Shown: one piece after another, positions 9,581 to 18,255 of the stretch
Layout: every line of letters starts with the position of its first letter
How positions within the stretch are numbered: position 1 is the first letter of the stretch
The notes under the pieces: generated by a model
The model's database searches: none
What the model was told of the DNA's origin: nothing
Seen by the model: the letters and a program-made list of their open reading frames with translations, nothing else
Position numbers and translations under genes: made by a program
Source of the DNA: Polaribacter huanghezhanensis
Lineage (GTDB): Bacteria > Bacteroidota > Bacteroidia > Flavobacteriales > Flavobacteriaceae
DNA: 64,000 nucleotides
Assembly (NCBI RefSeq): GCF_030444335.1
Contig: NZ_CP128595.1
Span: forward strand, 434,001 to 498,000
Direction of reading: 5' to 3'

Positions 9581-11323
9581 TTAATTTTTACACAAAACTA
9601 TGCCTTTTTCTATAAGTGTTCTGTAGCTTTTGTTACATTTCAATTCTTCTAACTTCTTTAATATTCTTTTTTGAATAGAAAAATCATTTTTCACAGAAAG
9701 TTCGTAAAGCTCTAGCACTAGCAACCAATCGTTTGGGAACTTATTTGTTAATTCGCCAAACACCTCTTCTATATATTCTTCTGAAATGTTATTTTGTTCT
9801 CTAAAATCTCTCACTTTTTGATATAAAGCATATAACTCTTTATCAGAATTTGAGTAGTTAATTTTATGTGTTTTTATTTCTGAAACCTTATTTACATCTA
9901 AAAAAGAAAGGACTGAAGCTGGCCCTGCGTATGCAGACACAATTTCTTTTCCAACTGCCATGTCATAAATTCCCCAAGAAGGATCAAACAACACAGTGTT
10001 TTGATATGTAACTGTACAATCTTTAAAGGAAATTAATTGAATTTTTCCGCGTAAATCTCTCGTTCCTGTAATTACTTTTCCAACTACTTTTATACCTCCT
10101 TCAAATTCTAAAGTTGTTTGTTTTCCTTCGTAAATTCCGTATGCTTCTAAATCTCTCGGGCTCATGTTTTCAATCGGAATATTAATCCCTTTTAGTTTCC
10201 CTATCGGACTTCCAAATCCTTCGGCGTGATATTCAATTCCGTGCCCAATTAATTCTTTATCTCTATTAGACAAAGCGGTTTTTCCAATTGTTTGAATATA
10301 AATTGGCTTGTTCTCAAATGCTATCACATTAGAAAAACGACCAGAAATTTGCAATCCTGTACTCAATTCAACAGTTCCTAAATTTTTAGAATTTATCAGT
10401 TTATTTACACCACTTAATCCGCCTTTTCTTAATGCCATTGTATTTGCAAATTGCTCTAACACTAAACTTAGTTTGGCAAAATTTGGAGTTACAAATAATT
10501 GCGGTTGTGGTTTGGTAATATCAAAACTAACATTGGCTGCTTCTAAAGAATACGGAATCTTTTTTACCTCATCTGTTAAACACCAAGCACTTTCTCCTAT
10601 TGATGACAACAAACCTGCCCCATAAATTTTTGGTTCGTCAAGTGTTCCAATCAAACCATATTCAACGGTCCACCAATGTAAATTTCTAATTTGTGCCATT
10701 TCAGACAATTCCCCCATTGTATTCTGTAATTCTTCTACAGCATTTTGAGCTGCTTCAATTTCTTCTTTATAACTACTTGGATTTTCTTTTAATATTGATA
10801 ACAACCGAATCGCTTCATACATTTCATAATCTTTTGATGATGAAATTGCTTTGCTTCCAATTTCTCCAAATCGCCTTAAATATTCTGCATATTCGGGATT
10901 TGCAATGATGGGTGCATGACCAGCAGCTTCGTGAATAATATCTGGCGCTGGTGTATACTCAATATGATTTATAGTCCTCATATCTGATGCAATAACTAAC
11001 ACATTATAGGCTTGAAATTCCATAAAAGCATTGGGCGGAATAAAACCATCAACAGAAACAGCAGCCCAACCAATCTCCTTTAAAATCCTGTTCATTCCTT
11101 CCATATACGGAATTGAATCAACAGAAATTCCTGTTTTTTTTAAGCCTTTACTATACGATTTATGTGCAACACGTTTTAAATAATCTACATTCAATCGCAT
11201 TACATAACGCCAAACTGCTTGGTTTTGCGAGGTGTATTCTTCGTACGGCTGTTTTACCATAAACTTATGTAAATGCTTTGGTAGTTTTTTGGTGACTTCA
11301 TTCAATTCTAAATGATTTTCCAT
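9581..11323 (-). CDS. Pterin-dependent aromatic amino acid hydroxylase (phenylalanine 4-monooxygenase-like)
   Basis: A 580-residue enzyme of the biopterin-dependent hydroxylase family, which hydroxylates phenylalanine (or tryptophan) with O2 and tetrahydropterin. The iron site is complete: H131 and H136 in HEAAGHAP, and E221 in WWTVEYGLIG. The catalytic domain covers about 30-330. A C-terminal extension of about 230 residues follows, absent from classical bacterial PhhA (about 260-300 residues) but seen in Bacteroidota homologues; I cannot assign its fold. Substrate preference is not readable with confidence. It is divergent from the CBM9 lipoprotein gene and shares a 143-base intergenic region with it. 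Confidence 0.93.
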   Translation of the reverse strand: MENHLELNEVTKKLPKHLHKFMVKQPYEEYTSQNQAVWRYVMRLNVDYLKRVAHKSYSKGLKKTGISVDSIPYMEGMNRILKEIGWAAVSVDGFIPPNAFMEFQAYNVLVIASDMRTINHIEYTPAPDIIHEAAGHAPIIANPEYAEYLRRFGEIGSKAISSSKDYEMYEAIRLLSILKENPSSYKEEIEAAQNAVEELQNTMGELSEMAQIRNLHWWTVEYGLIGTLDEPKIYGAGLLSSIGESAWCLTDEVKKIPYSLEAANVSFDITKPQPQLFVTPNFAKLSLVLEQFANTMALRKGGLSGVNKLINSKNLGTVELSTGLQISGRFSNVIAFENKPIYIQTIGKTALSNRDKELIGHGIEYHAEGFGSPIGKLKGINIPIENMSPRDLEAYGIYEGKQTTLEFEGGIKVVGKVITGTRDLRGKIQLISFKDCTVTYQNTVLFDPSWGIYDMAVGKEIVSAYAGPASVLSFLDVNKVSEIKTHKINYSNSDKELYALYQKVRDFREQNNISEEYIEEVFGELTNKFPNDWLLVLELYELSVKNDFSIQKRILKKLEELKCNKSYRTLIEKGIVLCKN

Positions 11324-11466
11324 TGTGACTATTTATATGAGTAATAAAGACTCTTTTTTGTGATTTTTACAGATGTAAAGTTACATATTTTGTGATTGAT
11401 TTACATAATATTATTATTTAAAAGCACCTATTTATTATCTTAGCTGCTATCAAAATAAAACTCAAC

Positions 11467-12588
11467 TTGAAAAATCATTTTTCTAAATATATCTGTACCC
11501 TTTTTTTAGCATTTTTAATTTCTAATTGTAATACACAAAAAACGATTGCAATTAATTTAGATGCTGATATTGTAAATCCAAAAACATATGTTGTTTACAA
11601 AACAACTAAAGCATTAATTATTGATGGAAAAGCAGATGAACAAGATTGGAAACAGGCAAAATTTACATCAAATTTTATTGATATTAAAGGCGTTAAAATT
11701 CCTAATCAACAAACAAATGTAAAAATGCTTTGGGATGAAAATTTTTTATATGTCTATGCAAAGTTGCACGAAAAACATATTTGGGGAGACATCACAAAAA
11801 GAGATCAAGTCATTTTTTACAACAACGATTTTGAGGTTTTTATCAGTCCGTCTAACGACACACATAATTATGGAGAAATTGAAATCAATGCGTTAAACAC
11901 TGTTTGGGATTTGGTTTTAAACAAACCGTATAATGTGGGCGGAAAACCAAAAAACAACTGGAATTTAAACACCTTAAAAACGGCTGTTTTTATCAAAGGA
12001 ACAGTAAACAATGCTGATGATATTGATGCCTTTTGGTCTGTAGAAATGGCTATTCCGTTAAGTGCTTTTGCTGAGTTAAAAAACAGACCAAAAATAAAAC
12101 CAAAAGATAGTGAGCAGTGGCGAATTAATTTTTCTAGAGTTCAATGGAGTCATGATATTACAAACGGGAAATACTCAAGAAAAAAAGTAAATAATAAATT
12201 CTTACCAGAATACAATTGGGTTTGGTCTAATCAAGGAGCCATTAATATGCATTTGCCAGAAAACTGGGGATATATTCATTTTTCTGATAATAATCCCACA
12301 AAACAAATAGAATTCAAACATCAAACAGATGTGTTAACAGAACAAGTAACGTATGCGTTGTTTAGAAACATTTCTTTTAAAAAATTAACCTATTTGAAAA
12401 AAGAAAAAACTGGATTTCAAATTCAGTTTGAACCTATAAAAATCGACAAAGAAATTATCAATGCCTCCTTTTTAAAAACCCACACAGGTTTTACAATTCA
12501 AACTCAAAATACACAAAAAAACATCCTATATTCAATCAGTGAGAACGGATTAATTCATCGTAAAAAAATCAATAACACTAAAAAATAA
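11467..12588 (+). CDS. CBM9-like carbohydrate-binding lipoprotein
   Basis: A 373-residue lipoprotein that starts at a TTG codon. The signal peptide ends in a lipobox (FLISNC, Cys at about 21). Residues 50-240 look like a carbohydrate-binding family 9 domain: IDGKADEQDWKQAKF, then KMLWDENFLYVYAKL, the ED/FEVFISP block, and WSVEMAIPLSAF, where the second strand set begins. Such proteins bind sugars at the cell surface or in the periplasm. The next gene, a predicted glycoside-hydrolase-like lipoprotein, starts 4 bases after the stop, so the two are translated together and probably act on the same glycan. Confidence 0.82.
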   Translation: MKNHFSKYICTLFLAFLISNCNTQKTIAINLDADIVNPKTYVVYKTTKALIIDGKADEQDWKQAKFTSNFIDIKGVKIPNQQTNVKMLWDENFLYVYAKLHEKHIWGDITKRDQVIFYNNDFEVFISPSNDTHNYGEIEINALNTVWDLVLNKPYNVGGKPKNNWNLNTLKTAVFIKGTVNNADDIDAFWSVEMAIPLSAFAELKNRPKIKPKDSEQWRINFSRVQWSHDITNGKYSRKKVNNKFLPEYNWVWSNQGAINMHLPENWGYIHFSDNNPTKQIEFKHQTDVLTEQVTYALFRNISFKKLTYLKKEKTGFQIQFEPIKIDKEIINASFLKTHTGFTIQTQNTQKNILYSISENGLIHRKKINNTKK

Positions 12589-12592
12589 TCAA

Positions 12593-13669
12593 TTGAAGAA
12601 AATCGTTTTATTAGCAATACTAACTCTTGTCATTTCTTGTCATCAAAAAGAAAAAAAACAAGAAAAATCAGCCAAATTTATTTTTAGCTCTTGGGTGCAT
12701 GCTGGAAAAGAATTTAAAAAAGAAACCTGGATCAAAAAACTCGATTTTTATGATTCATTAGGAATTAGCGAAATTTTAATTGGAGGATCACCTAAAATTT
12801 TAGAAAAAATTATTCCACTTGCAAACAAAAAAAACATCAAAATTCATGGTTGGATGTGGACCTTAAACAGACCTGGAGACACTATCGCTCAAAAACATCC
12901 AGAATGGTATGCAGTAAATAGAAATGGACAAAATTCTTTAGAATACAACGCTTATGTAAATTATTATCAATGGTTAAGTCCGTTTCATCCAGACGCAAGA
13001 AAATACATCATTAACAATGCTAAAAAAATGATGGCTGTTAAAGGATTGGCTTCTGTTCATTTAGATTATGTTCGGTATCCAGACGTGATTTTAGGAGCAA
13101 ATTTACAGCCGAAATACAATTTGGTACAAGAAACCGAAATGCCAGAATACGATTACGATTACCATCCAATTGCAAGAGCTGGATTTAAAAAGATTTTTGA
13201 TAAAGACCCAATGGGTTTTAAACATCCAGAATTATCTACAGAATGGCGTCAATACAGATTAAATGCCATTACAAGTTTGGTCAATGAAATTATTGAAATT
13301 GCACATTCTAAAGACAAAAAAGTTACTGCAGCCGTTTTTCCTTTTCCAGAAATGTCTCGACAAATGGTTCGACAAGCTTGGAACGATTGGAGTTTAGATG
13401 CGGCATACCCGATGTTGTATCAGAATTTTTACAGAGAAAACATCAATTGGATTGGTTTTGCTACCAAACAAGGGGTTTCTGATGTAGCTTTTCCTATTAT
13501 TTCTGGATTGTATGCTCCGGCTTTAAAAGATCCAAAAGATTTAGAAAAAGCAATAAAGATAGCTAAAGAAAATGGCGCAAAAGGAATTTCTATTTTTACT
13601 GCTGATGGATTGACAAAAAAGCAACAAGCTGTCTTTGTGAAGCTAAAAAAATGGATTCAAAATAACTAA
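12593..13669 (+). CDS. Predicted TIM-barrel glycoside hydrolase-like lipoprotein (GHL10-type)
   Basis: A 358-residue lipoprotein with a TTG start and a clear lipobox (LVISC, Cys at about 16). The rest fits a TIM barrel of the family 10-like glycosylhydrolases: SSWVHAGKEF at the first strand, KIHGWMWTLNRPG, the acid-bearing SVHLDYVRYPD near residue 155, and VTAAVFPFPEM. The carboxylates in HLDYVRYPD and the later AAYPMLY segment are candidate catalytic residues. The substrate is unknown. It is coupled to the upstream CBM9-like lipoprotein (4-base gap), which suggests a surface glycan-processing pair. Confidence 0.78.
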   Translation: MKKIVLLAILTLVISCHQKEKKQEKSAKFIFSSWVHAGKEFKKETWIKKLDFYDSLGISEILIGGSPKILEKIIPLANKKNIKIHGWMWTLNRPGDTIAQKHPEWYAVNRNGQNSLEYNAYVNYYQWLSPFHPDARKYIINNAKKMMAVKGLASVHLDYVRYPDVILGANLQPKYNLVQETEMPEYDYDYHPIARAGFKKIFDKDPMGFKHPELSTEWRQYRLNAITSLVNEIIEIAHSKDKKVTAAVFPFPEMSRQMVRQAWNDWSLDAAYPMLYQNFYRENINWIGFATKQGVSDVAFPIISGLYAPALKDPKDLEKAIKIAKENGAKGISIFTADGLTKKQQAVFVKLKKWIQNN

Positions 13670-13688
13670 CCGAATTCTATTTGTTTTG

Positions 13689-13696
13689 TACCTTTG
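13689..13696 (+). promoter_or_regulatory. -7 element TACCTTTG upstream of gpmI
   Basis: An exact TAnnTTTG match 15 bases before the gpmI ATG. The TTG at 13694, which would extend the gpmI frame by six codons, lies inside this element, so it is promoter and not start codon. The leader would be very short. No clear -33 TTG is seen. Confidence 0.55.
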
Positions 13697-13711
13697 CTCT
13701 TTAAATGTCTT

Positions 13712-15229
13712 ATGAATAAAAAAGTAATTTTACTTATTTTAGATGGCTGGGGAATTACACAAGACCCTAAAGTTTCTGCAATTTACAACGCAAAAACACC
13801 TTTTATCAATTCGTTATACAACGATTTTCCGCATGCAAGTTTACGTACTGATGGGGAGCATGTTGGTTTACCTGAAGGACAAATGGGAAACTCAGAAGTT
13901 GGTCATATGAATTTAGGCGCTGGAAGAATTGTCTATCAAAATTTAGCGCGAATTAATAAAGCTGTAAAAGAAGATACTTTATCACAAGAAAAAACATTGG
14001 TAGACGCTCTTAATTACGCGAAGAAAAACAATAAAAATGTTCATTTTTTAGGATTGGTTTCTAATGGTGGAATTCATTCTCACATCAATCATTTAAAAGG
14101 ATTGCTAAAAGCAGCAAAAGAAAATAATGTAGAAAATGTGTTTTTACATGCTTTTACAGATGGGCGAGATTGCGATCCAAAATCTGGAAAATTCTTTATC
14201 GATGACATTCAAAAAACCATGAAAGAAACTACTGGAACTTTGGCGTCAATTACGGGTAGATATTATGCAATGGACAGAGATAATCGTTGGGAAAGAGTAC
14301 AATTAGCCTACGATGGATTGGTAAACGGAAATGGAGAGAAGTCCAACAACGCACTAGAAAGTATTCAAAAAAATTATGATAATGGCGTAACGGATGAGTT
14401 TATCAAGCCAATTATTATGGCTGATAAAGACAACAATCTAACAGCAACAATTCAAAAAGACGATGTAGTTATTTTCTTTAATTACAGAACCGACAGAGGA
14501 AGGCAATTAACCAATGCGTTAACTCAAAAAGATTTTGTTGAATACGGCATGAAAAAGTTACCGTTGTATTTTGTAACCATGACAAGTTATGACGATACCT
14601 TTAAAAATGTACACATCATTTATCACAATAGCAACCTTAAAAACACCTTAGGCGAAGTTTTAGAGACTGCCAACAAAAAACAAATTAGAATTGCAGAAAC
14701 TGAGAAATATCCGCATGTAACATTTTTCTTTTCTGGTGGAAGAGAAAAAGAATTTAATGGAGAAAAACGATTGTTATGTCAGTCTCCAAAAGTAGCAACT
14801 TACGACTTAAAACCAGAAATGAGTGCCTACGAAATTAGAGATACCATCGTTCCTGAATTAGAAAAAGGCGATGTAGATTTTGTGTGTTTAAACTTTGCAA
14901 ACGGAGATATGGTTGGTCATACTGGCGTTTTTGAAGCTGCAATTAAAGCATGTGAAACTGTTGATGTTTGCACAAAAGATGTGGTAACGGCTGCTTTAAA
15001 TAATGATTATACAACAATCTTAATTGCAGATCACGGAAATTGTGAAACGATGATGAATCCGGACGGAAGCCCACATACATCACATACTACAAATCCAGTA
15101 CCCATTATCTTAATAGACAAAGAAATGAAATCAATAAAAAATGGTATCTTAGGCGATATTTCTCCCACCATTTTAAAGTTAATGGGCATAGATCAGCCCA
15201 AGGAAATGACTCAAAAACCTTTAATTTAG
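13712..15229 (+). CDS. gpmI: 2,3-bisphosphoglycerate-independent phosphoglycerate mutase
   Basis: A 505-residue iPGM that interconverts 3- and 2-phosphoglycerate in glycolysis using two Mn2+ ions. The phosphatase-like domain shows D11 (DGWGI), the phosphoserine S61 in MGNSEVGHM, and the late metal ligands in NGDMVGHTG and ADHGNCE. The inserted phosphotransferase domain carries DGRD, RYYAMDRDNRWER and FFNYRTDRGRQLT. The length is normal. I chose the ATG at 13712 because the upstream TTG is inside a promoter element. It is followed after 7 bases by a thioredoxin-like gene. Confidence 0.97.
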   Translation: MNKKVILLILDGWGITQDPKVSAIYNAKTPFINSLYNDFPHASLRTDGEHVGLPEGQMGNSEVGHMNLGAGRIVYQNLARINKAVKEDTLSQEKTLVDALNYAKKNNKNVHFLGLVSNGGIHSHINHLKGLLKAAKENNVENVFLHAFTDGRDCDPKSGKFFIDDIQKTMKETTGTLASITGRYYAMDRDNRWERVQLAYDGLVNGNGEKSNNALESIQKNYDNGVTDEFIKPIIMADKDNNLTATIQKDDVVIFFNYRTDRGRQLTNALTQKDFVEYGMKKLPLYFVTMTSYDDTFKNVHIIYHNSNLKNTLGEVLETANKKQIRIAETEKYPHVTFFFSGGREKEFNGEKRLLCQSPKVATYDLKPEMSAYEIRDTIVPELEKGDVDFVCLNFANGDMVGHTGVFEAAIKACETVDVCTKDVVTAALNNDYTTILIADHGNCETMMNPDGSPHTSHTTNPVPIILIDKEMKSIKNGILGDISPTILKLMGIDQPKEMTQKPLI

Positions 15230-15236
15230 TTTTTAA

Positions 15237-15761
15237 ATGAAAAAAATACTCTTTTTATTTATAGTAACATATACAATTACTAGTTACGCACAAGAAAAGG
15301 CAACAGCAACCAAGAATATTTCTGGGGATTTAGTTGGCATTGCTCATAAAAAAGATTTTAAACAACAACCCTATTCTAACTGGTTTATTAAAAATTACGA
15401 CACATACAAACCTGATAAAAAAAGTATTTCTAAACTTAAAAGAAAACTTAAAAATGTAAAAATAAAAGCATTTGTAGCTACTTGGTGTAAACTAAGCAAA
15501 AAAGACATCCCTCATTCATATAAAATTTTAGAACAAGCTGATTTTGACTTTAATAATATTGAGTTTATCACCTTAAATAGGGGAAAAAAAACACCTGATA
15601 ATTTGCAAAAAAATTTTAATATTAAAAGTGTTCCAACATTCATCTTTTATAAAAAAGGCAAAGAAATTGGCAGGTACATTGAATTCCCTCATCAGAACTT
15701 AGAAAAAGATTTTTTAACAATTGTGAGTGGTAAAAAACACAAGCAAAATAAAAAAAAATAA
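15237..15761 (+). CDS. Exported thioredoxin-like protein with a single active-site cysteine
   Basis: A 174-residue protein with a signal peptide (MKKILFLFIV...TSYAQ, cleavage near residue 19) and a thioredoxin fold. The redox motif is W-C-K-L-S at 83-87, so the second cysteine of CxxC is a serine. The cis-proline segment VPTFIFYKKGKEIGRY is intact near residue 145. A monothiol site points to thiol reduction of mixed disulfides, a chaperone-like role, or loss of oxidoreductase activity rather than ordinary disulfide exchange. The tail is strongly basic (KKHKQNKKK). It lies 7 bases after gpmI and just before the HAD gene. Confidence 0.8.
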   Translation: MKKILFLFIVTYTITSYAQEKATATKNISGDLVGIAHKKDFKQQPYSNWFIKNYDTYKPDKKSISKLKRKLKNVKIKAFVATWCKLSKKDIPHSYKILEQADFDFNNIEFITLNRGKKTPDNLQKNFNIKSVPTFIFYKKGKEIGRYIEFPHQNLEKDFLTIVSGKKHKQNKKK

Positions 15762-15765
15762 AAAA

Positions 15766-16170
15766 ATGGTGCAAAAAAATCATTTAATTTTAGCTATCGA
15801 TTTTGACGGAACCATCGTAGAAGATGCGTTTCCAAAAATTGGTAAACCTTTAATTTTTGCTTTTGAAACATTACATAAATTACAATCCGAAGGACATCGT
15901 CTAATTTTATGGACTTACAGAAGTGGCAAACCACTACAAGAGGCTGTTACTTTTTGTAAAGAAAATGGTATCGAATTTTATGCGATAAATAAAAGTTATC
16001 CTGAAGAAAAATTTGATAAAAAAATAAGTCGAAAAATTCACGCAGATTTATTTATTGACGATAGAAATGTTGGTGGTTTTGCTGGCTGGACAGAGATTTA
16101 CAAAAAGATATTTAACTCAGAACCAATAATTAATAAAAAAAGCTGGCCTTTATCTATATTTTCAAAATAA
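15766..16170 (+). CDS. HAD-superfamily hydrolase (BT0820-like)
   Basis: A 134-residue small HAD protein without a cap domain. Motif I is DFDGT with D12 and D14, motif II is LWTYRSG, and the late acidic motif is FIDDRNVGG. Length and order match the BT0820-like group of Bacteroidota. The substrate is unknown, presumably a small phosphoester. The frame is open back to a GTG at 15727 that overlaps the previous gene, but those 13 codons are lysine-rich translated spacer. The ATG at 15766, 4 bases after the upstream stop, gives the normal N-terminus. Confidence 0.88.
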   Translation: MVQKNHLILAIDFDGTIVEDAFPKIGKPLIFAFETLHKLQSEGHRLILWTYRSGKPLQEAVTFCKENGIEFYAINKSYPEEKFDKKISRKIHADLFIDDRNVGGFAGWTEIYKKIFNSEPIINKKSWPLSIFSK

Positions 16171-16482
16171 TAGATCCGTTGAATTAGTTAAAATCGCAAT
16201 AATCTCCCACTATATTTTCTTTAAAACAAGAATGGGTAATCACTACCGAATCAACCTAGTAACCACTCTGTTTTTCAACTACTTATACCTTACAGACATC
16301 GTACGGGTTAATATAGCGTAATTACAAAACAGACTGAATATAAGGTTCTTTGTCTGACTTTATTTGTTTTTTAAACCTTCTACAATGCAGATTTACACAT
16401 TTTGTATATTTACTGTTAAGCTGTCAAAAGGCATTTTTTATTAGTTGTTTTTTAAAGTATCTTTGCGGATAATTTTACCTTA
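16171..16482. other. 312-base gene-free region, possible structured RNA
   Basis: No reading frame of note occurs on either strand. The part from about 16186 to 16360 is less A/T-monotonous than neighbouring spacers and has complementary segments: CTATATT at 16210-16216 with AATATAG at 16310-16316, and CAGAC at 16330-16334 with GTCTG at 16352-16356, followed by a T-rich run. A non-coding RNA such as a flavobacterial 6S-type RNA is possible, but I cannot identify it or assign the strand. The last 25 bases hold the map promoter. Confidence 0.25.
16458..16465 (+). promoter_or_regulatory. -7 element TATCTTTG upstream of map
   Basis: An exact TAnnTTTG match 17 bases before the map ATG, giving an expected leader of roughly 10-15 bases. 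No TTG is found at the usual -33 spacing. Confidence 0.6.
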
Positions 16483-17286
16483 ATGATTCAAATAAAAACC
16501 TTAGAAGAAATTGAAATCATGCGAGAAAGTGCATTGATTGTTTCTAAAACTTTAGGAATTCTTGCCAAAGAAGTAAAACCTGGTGTTACGACGCTTCAAT
16601 TAGATAAATTGGCAGAAGATTTTATACGCTCAGAAGGTGCAATTCCTGGTTTTTTAGGATTGTATGATTTTCCGAATACATTATGTATGAGTCCGAATGC
16701 ACAAGTTGTACATGGCTTCCCTACCAATGACCCTTTGATAGAAGGTGATATTATTTCTATTGATTGTGGCGCTTTAAAAAATGGTTTTTATGGCGATCAT
16801 GCATATACTTTTGAGGTTGGAGAAGTTGCTCCAGAAACCAAAAAATTACTAGAAGTAACTAAACAAAGTTTATACGAAGGAATTCGTGAATTAAAAGCTG
16901 GAAATAGAGTTGGAGATGTCGGATTTGCAATTCAGCATTATGCAGAAAAACATGGTTATGGAGTTGTTAGAGAATTGGTTGGACATGGTTTAGGAAGAAA
17001 AATGCACGAAGATCCAGAAATGCCAAATTACGGAAAACGAGGAAGAGGAAAAAAGTTTGTAAACGGAATGGTAGTTGCGATTGAGCCGATGATAAACATG
17101 GGAACGCATCAAATAAATCAATTAAAAGATGGTTGGACCATTTTAACTAGAGATGGAAAACCTTCTGCGCATTTTGAACACGATGTTGCCATTGTAAACG
17201 GAAAACCAGAATTGCTTTCTACTTTTCAATATATTTATGATGCATTAGGAATTACTTCTGATGAAGAAAAAGAGTTTAGAGCTTAA
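16483..17286 (+). CDS. map: Type I methionyl aminopeptidase
   Basis: A 267-residue MetAP that removes the initiator methionine from new proteins. The full metal and catalytic set is visible: H78 (VVHGFP), D94 (SIDCG), D105 (GDHAYTF), H168 (VGHGLG), H175, E201 (AIEPMI) and E232 (FEHD). Length and start match the family. It lies downstream of a gene-free region with a good -7 element and leads a short run with the GldL-like peptide and a methyltransferase. Confidence 0.97.
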   Translation: MIQIKTLEEIEIMRESALIVSKTLGILAKEVKPGVTTLQLDKLAEDFIRSEGAIPGFLGLYDFPNTLCMSPNAQVVHGFPTNDPLIEGDIISIDCGALKNGFYGDHAYTFEVGEVAPETKKLLEVTKQSLYEGIRELKAGNRVGDVGFAIQHYAEKHGYGVVRELVGHGLGRKMHEDPEMPNYGKRGRGKKFVNGMVVAIEPMINMGTHQINQLKDGWTILTRDGKPSAHFEHDVAIVNGKPELLSTFQYIYDALGITSDEEKEFRA

Positions 17287-17295
17287 AGCTATCGT

Positions 17296-17493
17296 ATGAA
17301 ATTAAAATATATCATTTTCATTTTTATTACAGGTGTTATTTTAATATGTGCTGGAGCTTTATTTAAAATACTTCATTGGATGTTAGGACCAGAATTACTT
17401 ATCAGTGGAATAATGCTACAAATAATTGCCTTCCTTTTATTTATTATAAAACTGTTTACTAATAAAAAATTTAAAGCCATTTTAAATCAGTAA
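17296..17493 (+). CDS. GldL-like two-helix membrane mini-protein
   Basis: A 65-residue protein made of two transmembrane helices (about 4-22 and 33-53) joined by KILHWMLGPELL. This resembles the N-terminal membrane hairpin of the gliding motor protein GldL (KILHWPGA-type motif), but it lacks the long cytoplasmic part of GldL and is about a quarter of its length. Databases sometimes label such proteins GldL; it is unlikely to be the gliding motor subunit. It sits 9 bases after map and ends directly before the methyltransferase start, so the three are probably co-transcribed. Confidence 0.75.
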   Translation: MKLKYIIFIFITGVILICAGALFKILHWMLGPELLISGIMLQIIAFLLFIIKLFTNKKFKAILNQ

Positions 17494-18255
17494 TTGAAAA
17501 TCTTTAAAACCATATTAAACACTTTTCCAAGACCAATGCTTATTAAACTAAGTTATTTGGCTAAACCATTTATTACCTTATGGTTAAAAGGAAACAACTT
17601 TACAGATCCAATTGATGGAAAAAGTTTTCGTAAATTTTTACCGTACGGATATGAAAATCAACGAGAAAATGCTTTATCTCCAAGTACACTTTCTTTAGAA
17701 AGACATCGTTTACTTTGGCTGTATTTACAAAATGAAACAGATTTTTTTACGGCACAAAAATCTGTACTTCACATGGCACCAGAACAGTGTTTTTTATCCA
17801 TTTTTAAAAAACAAAAAAACTTAGATTATACTACTGCAGATTTGTATTCTCCGATTGCAGATATAAAAGCAGATATTCTTAACTTACCTTTTGATGACAA
17901 TTCGTTTGATGTTGTTTTTTGCAACCATGTATTAGAACATATTTCTGACGATACAAAAGCAATGCAAGAATTGTATCGCGTTTTAAAACCAAACGGAATG
18001 GGAATTTTTCAAATTCCGCAAGACTTATCAAGAGACAAAACTTTTGAAGACGACTCTATTACTGATCAAAAGGAACGCACAAAAATTTTCGGACAATACG
18101 ATCATGTACGCGTTTATGGGAAAGATTATTTTGACAAGCTACGCTCTATTGGCTTTAAAGTTGACGAAGTAGATTACACAAAAAAAATCGCTCCAGAAAT
18201 GGTAGATCGATTTTGTTTGTCTAAAGGCGAAATTTTGCCTATTTGTTTTAAATAA
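17494..18255 (+). CDS. Class I SAM-dependent methyltransferase
   Basis: A 253-residue methyltransferase of the type-11 group. Motif I is degenerate (VLHMAPEQCFLSIF near 92). The acidic strand TTADLYSP, the DILNLPFDDNSFDVVFCNHVL block near 130-150 and the post-motif YRVLKPNGMGIFQIP are clear. The substrate is unknown. It starts with TTG directly behind the stop of the GldL-like gene; the next ATG at 17536 would cut off the conserved-looking start KIFKTILNTFPRP, so TTG is preferred. It converges on the apbE region. Confidence 0.87.
   Translation: MKIFKTILNTFPRPMLIKLSYLAKPFITLWLKGNNFTDPIDGKSFRKFLPYGYENQRENALSPSTLSLERHRLLWLYLQNETDFFTAQKSVLHMAPEQCFLSIFKKQKNLDYTTADLYSPIADIKADILNLPFDDNSFDVVFCNHVLEHISDDTKAMQELYRVLKPNGMGIFQIPQDLSRDKTFEDDSITDQKERTKIFGQYDHVRVYGKDYFDKLRSIGFKVDEVDYTKKIAPEMVDRFCLSKGEILPICFK

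Noticed and set aside
10308-10625. A 105-codon plus-strand frame inside the aromatic amino acid hydroxylase gene
   Set aside because: It is the shadow of a conserved enzyme, with no promoter or recognisable domain.
13694-13711. TTG at 13694 as start of gpmI
   Set aside because: It lies in a TACCTTTG -7 element, and the extra residues are not part of the family; ATG 13712 is used.
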